A DNA stretch of 64,000 nt from Gibbula magus (taxonomy: Eukaryota; Mollusca; Gastropoda; Trochida; Trochidae), in contig OW388299.1 of assembly GCA_936450465.1 (NCBI GenBank), positions 37,583,548-37,647,547 of the forward strand. The letters run 5' to 3'. Positions 39,301 to 45,300 of the stretch are shown in pieces. The notes under the pieces were generated by a model. That model made no database searches, was not told where the DNA came from, and saw nothing but the letters and a program-made list of their open reading frames with translations. Position 1 is the first letter of the stretch; the number at the start of each line of letters is the position of its first letter. The position numbers were made by a program, and so were the translations under genes.

Positions 39301-42300
39301 GGATGGAATCGATATCGGCGCTGAAGCTGGCTCTACGACCAGGGGACTGGATGGTCTCGTTAGACCTCAGAGATGCGAATCTCCACGTCCCGATTCATCC
39401 AGCGTCACAGAAATATCTTCGTTTTGCGGTCAACGGAAGGCTGTTCCAGTTCAGGGTTCTTCCGTTCGGAATTTCGATAGCTCCGTGGTTGTTCACGAGA
39501 ATCACAGCTCCTGTGCTGAGTTTCCTTCACTCCAGGTCAATCAGGATTCACGGGTATCTGGACGATTTTCTTCTACCGGACCGGCTTCATCACTGTCTGG
39601 AGTCCAACAGAGATCTTGCCGTTTCTACCTTGGAACACCTGGGGTTTATTGTGCACCTGGAGAAGTCAGACTTCATCCCGTCCCAGAGAGTGAAGTACAT
39701 AGGAGCCATATTCAACACAGAGATCTCGAAGGTTCTACCTCCAGGGGACAAGAGTAGAGGTCGCACGGAATTTGATTCGGTCCATGTCCCAGTCTCCTCA
39801 GACCCTAAGGCAGTGGATGTCCCTGTTGGGCAGGCTCACGAGCATGCAGGACTTAACCAACAGGGGGAGGCTGAGACTTCGTCACTTTCAGTGTTGGATC
39901 AACTCCGTGAGATCACTCGAGCTTTCGACCGTGTGCTGTCCTCCGCAAGAGATCCTGTGCACACTTCATTGGTGGCTAATAGACCAGAACGTTCTGCAGG
40001 GAGTTCAGTTGGTTCCCTTCGTTCAGGACGTTCTACTGGTGACGGACGCGTCAAACGTGGGCTGGGGTGCACACTTCAACGACCAGCACAGCTGTCAGAT
40101 CAGGGCCAGACACATTCCAGGGCATCTGAATGTGCTGGCAGACAGCTTGTCGCGTCCGAATCAGATTCAGTCGACAGAGTGGACTCTTCATCCAACCTCC
40201 TTCAAGATGGTGTCTCAATTATGGGAAACTCCGATGATAGATCTGTTTGCGACCAGTCTCAACACTCGGCTTTCAGTTTACGTCAGTCCAGTTCCGGATC
40301 CACAGGCCTTCGCCGTAGACGCAATGTCGATCAGCTGGGACGGTCTTCTAGCTTACGCCTTTCCTCCACCGGCGCTGGTTCCAGCAGTATTGGAGAAGGC
40401 GAGACGTCACAGCTGCATCATCATTCTGATTGCTCCAGCGTGGCCCAATCTTCCTTGGTATCCAGATCTGTTGATGGCGTCAACACATCCGGCGGTAGAG
40501 CTGCCAGTGTTTCCGACCTTACTGAGACAGCCAAGGTCCGACAGATTCCATCGAAACCCAGAGTCACTACATCTACACGCTTGGAGGTTATCCAGAGTAA
40601 CCTCAGGAGAAGTGGGTTCTCCCAAGAAGTCGCTGAAGCAGTCAAGGGAGGCCTCAGATCTTCTACTTCCGCCCTCTATGATTGTAGATACAGTAAATTC
40701 ACCGAGTGGAAGCAGCAATTCCAGCCTGATGCTGTCATCTCCGTTCCACTCGTCGCTGAGTTCCTGCTCTTTCTAAGGAGGGTCAAGAAGCTGAAAGCTG
40801 GGACTATTGATGGTTACAAATCGGCGTTAACATCTGCCTTGGCTTTGCAAGGGGTCGATTTGTCGAATGACCAAGCCATTCATCGCTTGTCCAGGTCGTT
40901 CCAGCTTGAAGATCTGAAGACTCCCAAGTTTCAGCTGAAATGGAACCTTTCAGTGGTTCTGTCTGCCCTGCTTGCGGAACCGTTTGAACCCATCAAGGAC
41001 GTTTCCTTACCGTTTTTATCTTGGAAGACAGCTTTCCTGTTGGCGCTGGCCTCGGCAAGCAGGGTATCTGAATTACATGCGCTAGACCACTCTACTATGA
41101 CGCACTCTAAGAACTGGCAGTCGGTTTCCTTGTCTACTTTACCAGGGTTTGTAGCAAAGAATCAGAAGACGGTAGCTGGCCCGTTGGGAAGAAGATGTTT
41201 TTCTGTTCCGGCTCTGTCCGCTGCTTTTTCAGACGGAATGGAAAAGGACCTTCTTCTCTGCCCTGTCCGTTCTCTTAGAGAATACCTGACCAGGACGAAA
41301 TCCTTTAGAAGGGGTAGACATAGGCTCTTCTTGCCTTGTCTCCCTTCTTCAGATAAGGATATTACGAAGAACACAGTTTCAGCTTGGCTGAAAAAGACGA
41401 TTAAGGCAGCTTACCATAAATCTGCGACTTCTCCGCCGATTTATGGTAAGGTGTCTGCTCACGAAATCAGAGATTGGGCTACGTCAGCTCCGCTGTGGCA
41501 CTCTGTTTCGGTCGAAGACGTCATCGCTGCGGGATACTGGGCTTCTTCGACAACTTTCTCCACGTACTACCTGAGGGATGTCCAGACGGATCTCCAGAGG
41601 CTACATCAACTGGGACCCTTTGTGGCAGCGGGGGCAGTCCAAACCGACAAGCAGTAACATAGGTAATTACAACTCTTTTTTAGAAGAGGTTGTAGGACGG
41701 AGTTCCTCCTTCTCGCTGAGGAATCCTATGTTGGCCGACAGCAGTTTACGGTTGTAAATCCACGACTGCCTAGGCCAGCCTACCATTACTTGGTTTAGCA
41801 GGAACTTTGTTCTAGCGACCTCTGTCTTTGGTTTAGGCCCTTTCTCTTTTGAGTCTACTGAATCACTTGCTGATTATCTACCCTCCGCCGATCTGTGGGA
41901 TTCTGCAGATAAGTTTAGAGGTAGTGAATGAAAGAAATCTAACAAAATTACAAGTATTTTGTATATTTATGAATGATACCTACCTCTAAACTTATAGTTT
42001 GGAACCCGCCCGGACCTCCCCACAGAACGGTTATCAGTGTATCGTGTGACTTGATTCAAGGAAAAGTGATGCGATTAGGCTGATGTATTATGGGTCACGA
42101 GGTGCACGTGCCGGCACGAGCGAAGTGGGTAGACTCAAAAGATTGACAGGTCTAGTATAGACTGTGTTTAAGTTTTTTTTTATTGTTGTTGATGTTTGTA
42201 AACAAACAAGGAAATGCAGATAAGTTTAGAGGTAGGTATCATTCATAAATATACAAAATACTTGTAATTTTGTTAGAACTGTCTGGCTTGCTTCTATGTC

Positions 42301-45300
42301 CATGTCCATGTCCATGCATATGCCCATTTCTGATCATCAGTTCATGTGAAATCTTAACCCTTTTCCTGCAAGTGTTGTCAAAATGTGTGCAAGATTGCCG
42401 TCTTTGATGTTTTGTATATTCATGTTTCAGGAGGGGTGCGTCTTGGAGGATCTCAGATTGGCATCCTGTCATCTCTCTCCGGACGATGGCTACTTTGTTA
42501 CTAAGTATGTACACATATTAAATCATATTCATATTAACAAATTTTTTTGATAACATTGAAATGTTTGTGGTTTTAGAACATTGTCACTAAAATGTTGTAT
42601 TTTGAACGATTTTACAACTTGTTATTGGTTTAAATTGATATGAAATGCTTTAAAGCGCAACTCCCGGATAAAATGGACCAAAATTCGTTTGACTAAACCA
42701 AGCTAAATTGTACACTAATATGCATCTGTATGCATAGTATCTAGATAAATATGATTTTCCTTTAGGTCATAAATTTTTTAAAACAATAGATTATTTTATT
42801 ATTTGCGATTATAAAAAATAGCGTCATTTACTTGCCGCGATCGTTTTGTTCCGGTGATGTAACCGGATGTTACGTCAACTGGGGCAAACAAACGTGACGT
42901 AACAACCACGTGACAATGTAAACAACACAGCGCTTCACTTCGGTGATCGCGTTTTGACGATTTGGGTCACAAATAAAGTTAAACTGAGAGTGAAATTCGA
43001 ATATCTGCTGTATGAAAGTATAATGGCAACGAGGAATTAGCTAAATATTTGTTTTGGTACATAATTATGAGAAGAATTCATGATCCGAAAGGACATGTCA
43101 AATTCTGTAGCCCAGTGAAGGAGTCGCTGTCCTCTGTCGACACGGAATGATTTCGGTAAGTGGGTCTTTGATTTCTTTCTTCTAACGATTCATAATTTGT
43201 TATGTGAATGGACATGTTCTTTCGAAAATATAAATATTACTTGAATTTTCAATCTGAGTCGAGGAAAACAACATTATCAGTCTCTCAAATCGTGGCTCTC
43301 GTCGAGTGTGTTTTGCAGATCCATTTTTCGATACGCGCTCACAATCTTCAAAAGTGATTTTTTAAAGAAATTTGTCTTGCCCACAGGGATGGCAGGATCC
43401 ATAGTAATTTTTACTAGCCTCGGGCTGAATGACTGGTGTTAATTTTAGCCCGGAGATTCATTAACATGTAAATTATGAGAACTTATAATTAATTTGCACC
43501 ATTTCTTTGGTAAAATGTTAATGTGTGCATGACTCGCCTTTTTAAAAAACGTTTATAATTGATTTGTCTTCAACTTCAGGAAATTATTTTTTAAATATCG
43601 ACATTTGCTTTCAATGAAATATATTAGACAGATATCAAATTCAAATCCATATAACAATGTAGTAGACATTACTACTGGTATTTAAAAATTACAAATTAGA
43701 AGCCATATGAGTTAGTGATCATGAATGTATATGCATATTTAAATTTTCAAAGAAATGGCTTTCCATAAAAGATTTCAATATTTTGTTTGATAACTGTTCA
43801 TTTGTTTGTGATGAAATTAGACTGAGGCTGTAGATGTTTAGAATTATTTCACTTGCCTGACATAAAAATATCAAAGGTCCTATACCAAATACCAAAAAAA
43901 CCATGTTATGAATTTATCATGTGTAAACATATGCAGCATCAAGAAAGATTTATTATTGTTGTGACAGGTGATGGGAGTCCCATATACAAGAGAACACAAC
44001 AACAACAACAAAAACCCATTAAGAATGGACTGTATGTGCAGTAAAGTATTGGTGCTGAAGGTGTGATCCTTTGATATCAGGAAATGATATATATAAACAT
44101 TGTCATAAGAAGTGATATATATGATGATTGTGTGAACTGATATCCAAATCATTATCTTCTCTTGGATATGAGAATGTGCCAATGTTTTAGAAATATTGTA
44201 TGCAACTTTGAAGCAAACTTGAGCTGCCTCAGAGAAAGACTACACAAAACAGTGTAATAGTAAATCAAATTAATATTCAATTTAATTATGAGAGTAAATC
44301 AAATCAAATATTTCCCCAAAAAAATAAAAAATAAATTTTATGATAAAATTAATTTCATGTGCACTGTTTCTATGTAATTCCTAAAATGCAAACACTTACA
44401 CAATGTAATGGTCAATACATGTTGTATACTTAGTTGAATAAATTTGGCTCTTATATTTGTTGTTTGTTTTATTCATGATTAAAAAGTGGAAATGCAATAT
44501 TGCATCTTAAGTGACATTAATGTCACAGTAAAAATAGAAAACTTGAATGTATATATTTTTTTCAGAATTCTTAGGACTGTTTCAAGGTAAGTTTGTTTGA
44601 TATGCAGGTAGGTGTAGGCAAATGTAAAAAACACAAGTCATGCTTACATAGGTATTTACACACAGTTACAAATCTATTTTATAGAAATAAATATCTTTGT
44701 CCCTTTGGATAATGCTATTTACAAAATTAATCATATGCATTCTGATGAAGTACATATGTTTTATTTTATATATATATATAGATCTACATGTAACCGAAAA
44801 TACAGGTTAGTTGAAATTTCAAATGTTATTAATAAATGTCTGAATTTTCCATTTGATCAGATTATATACCTGACAAAATATACTCAGAAAATATTATGTA
44901 AACTTTGAAATGGATAATAATTATCTTATCATTTAAATAAGATATCAATCACCAAAAATTCCATTATTCTTACCTATTTTATCCACTAAAATACAGATCA
45001 GTTAGATACAATATTTTCATTCTTTCATTCAATGTCTTTCAATATTTATGAAACAATATCACTACAATTAAATTATTTCTATTGCAATAAACTATTCATT
45101 CTAAAACAAAATTGGGTACGAGTTCAGCAAACGTGTGGATATGCATTGGAGTTCACTGCATCCCGAGAAGACATCACGTGACCATGCAGGCACGGTAAAG
45201 TTATTTCGCCAAAAATGAAAAAAAACTATGTATTATAGTCACCAAATTACAAAATATTTAACTACATGCATACACTATTAATGATGTATCTAAAATACGT

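Larger units (their letters stand above)
36595..42277 (+). mobile_element. DIRS-type tyrosine-recombinase retrotransposon
   Basis: A 5683-bp element in TONSL intron 23, same orientation as the gene. It has split inverted terminal repeats (36608-36786 and 42057-42235, one mismatch seen), gag-like frames, reverse transcriptase, RNase H plus methyltransferase-like region, and a tyrosine recombinase in an overlapping frame. An internal complementary region (41904-41995) is the exact complement of the outer right end joined to the outer left end, which sets the boundaries at 36594/36595 and 42276/42277. There is no target duplication, as expected for integration of a circle by recombinase. Near-identical ITRs suggest a recent insertion, yet several frames are shifted, so this copy may not be autonomous. 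Confidence 0.95.

Noticed and set aside
38745..41657. A single 970-codon RT-recombinase fusion protein
   Set aside because: RT and recombinase share the frame, but the middle 260 codons lie opposite the well-supported RNase H frame and have no homology. A one-base shift or overlapping ORFs explain it better.
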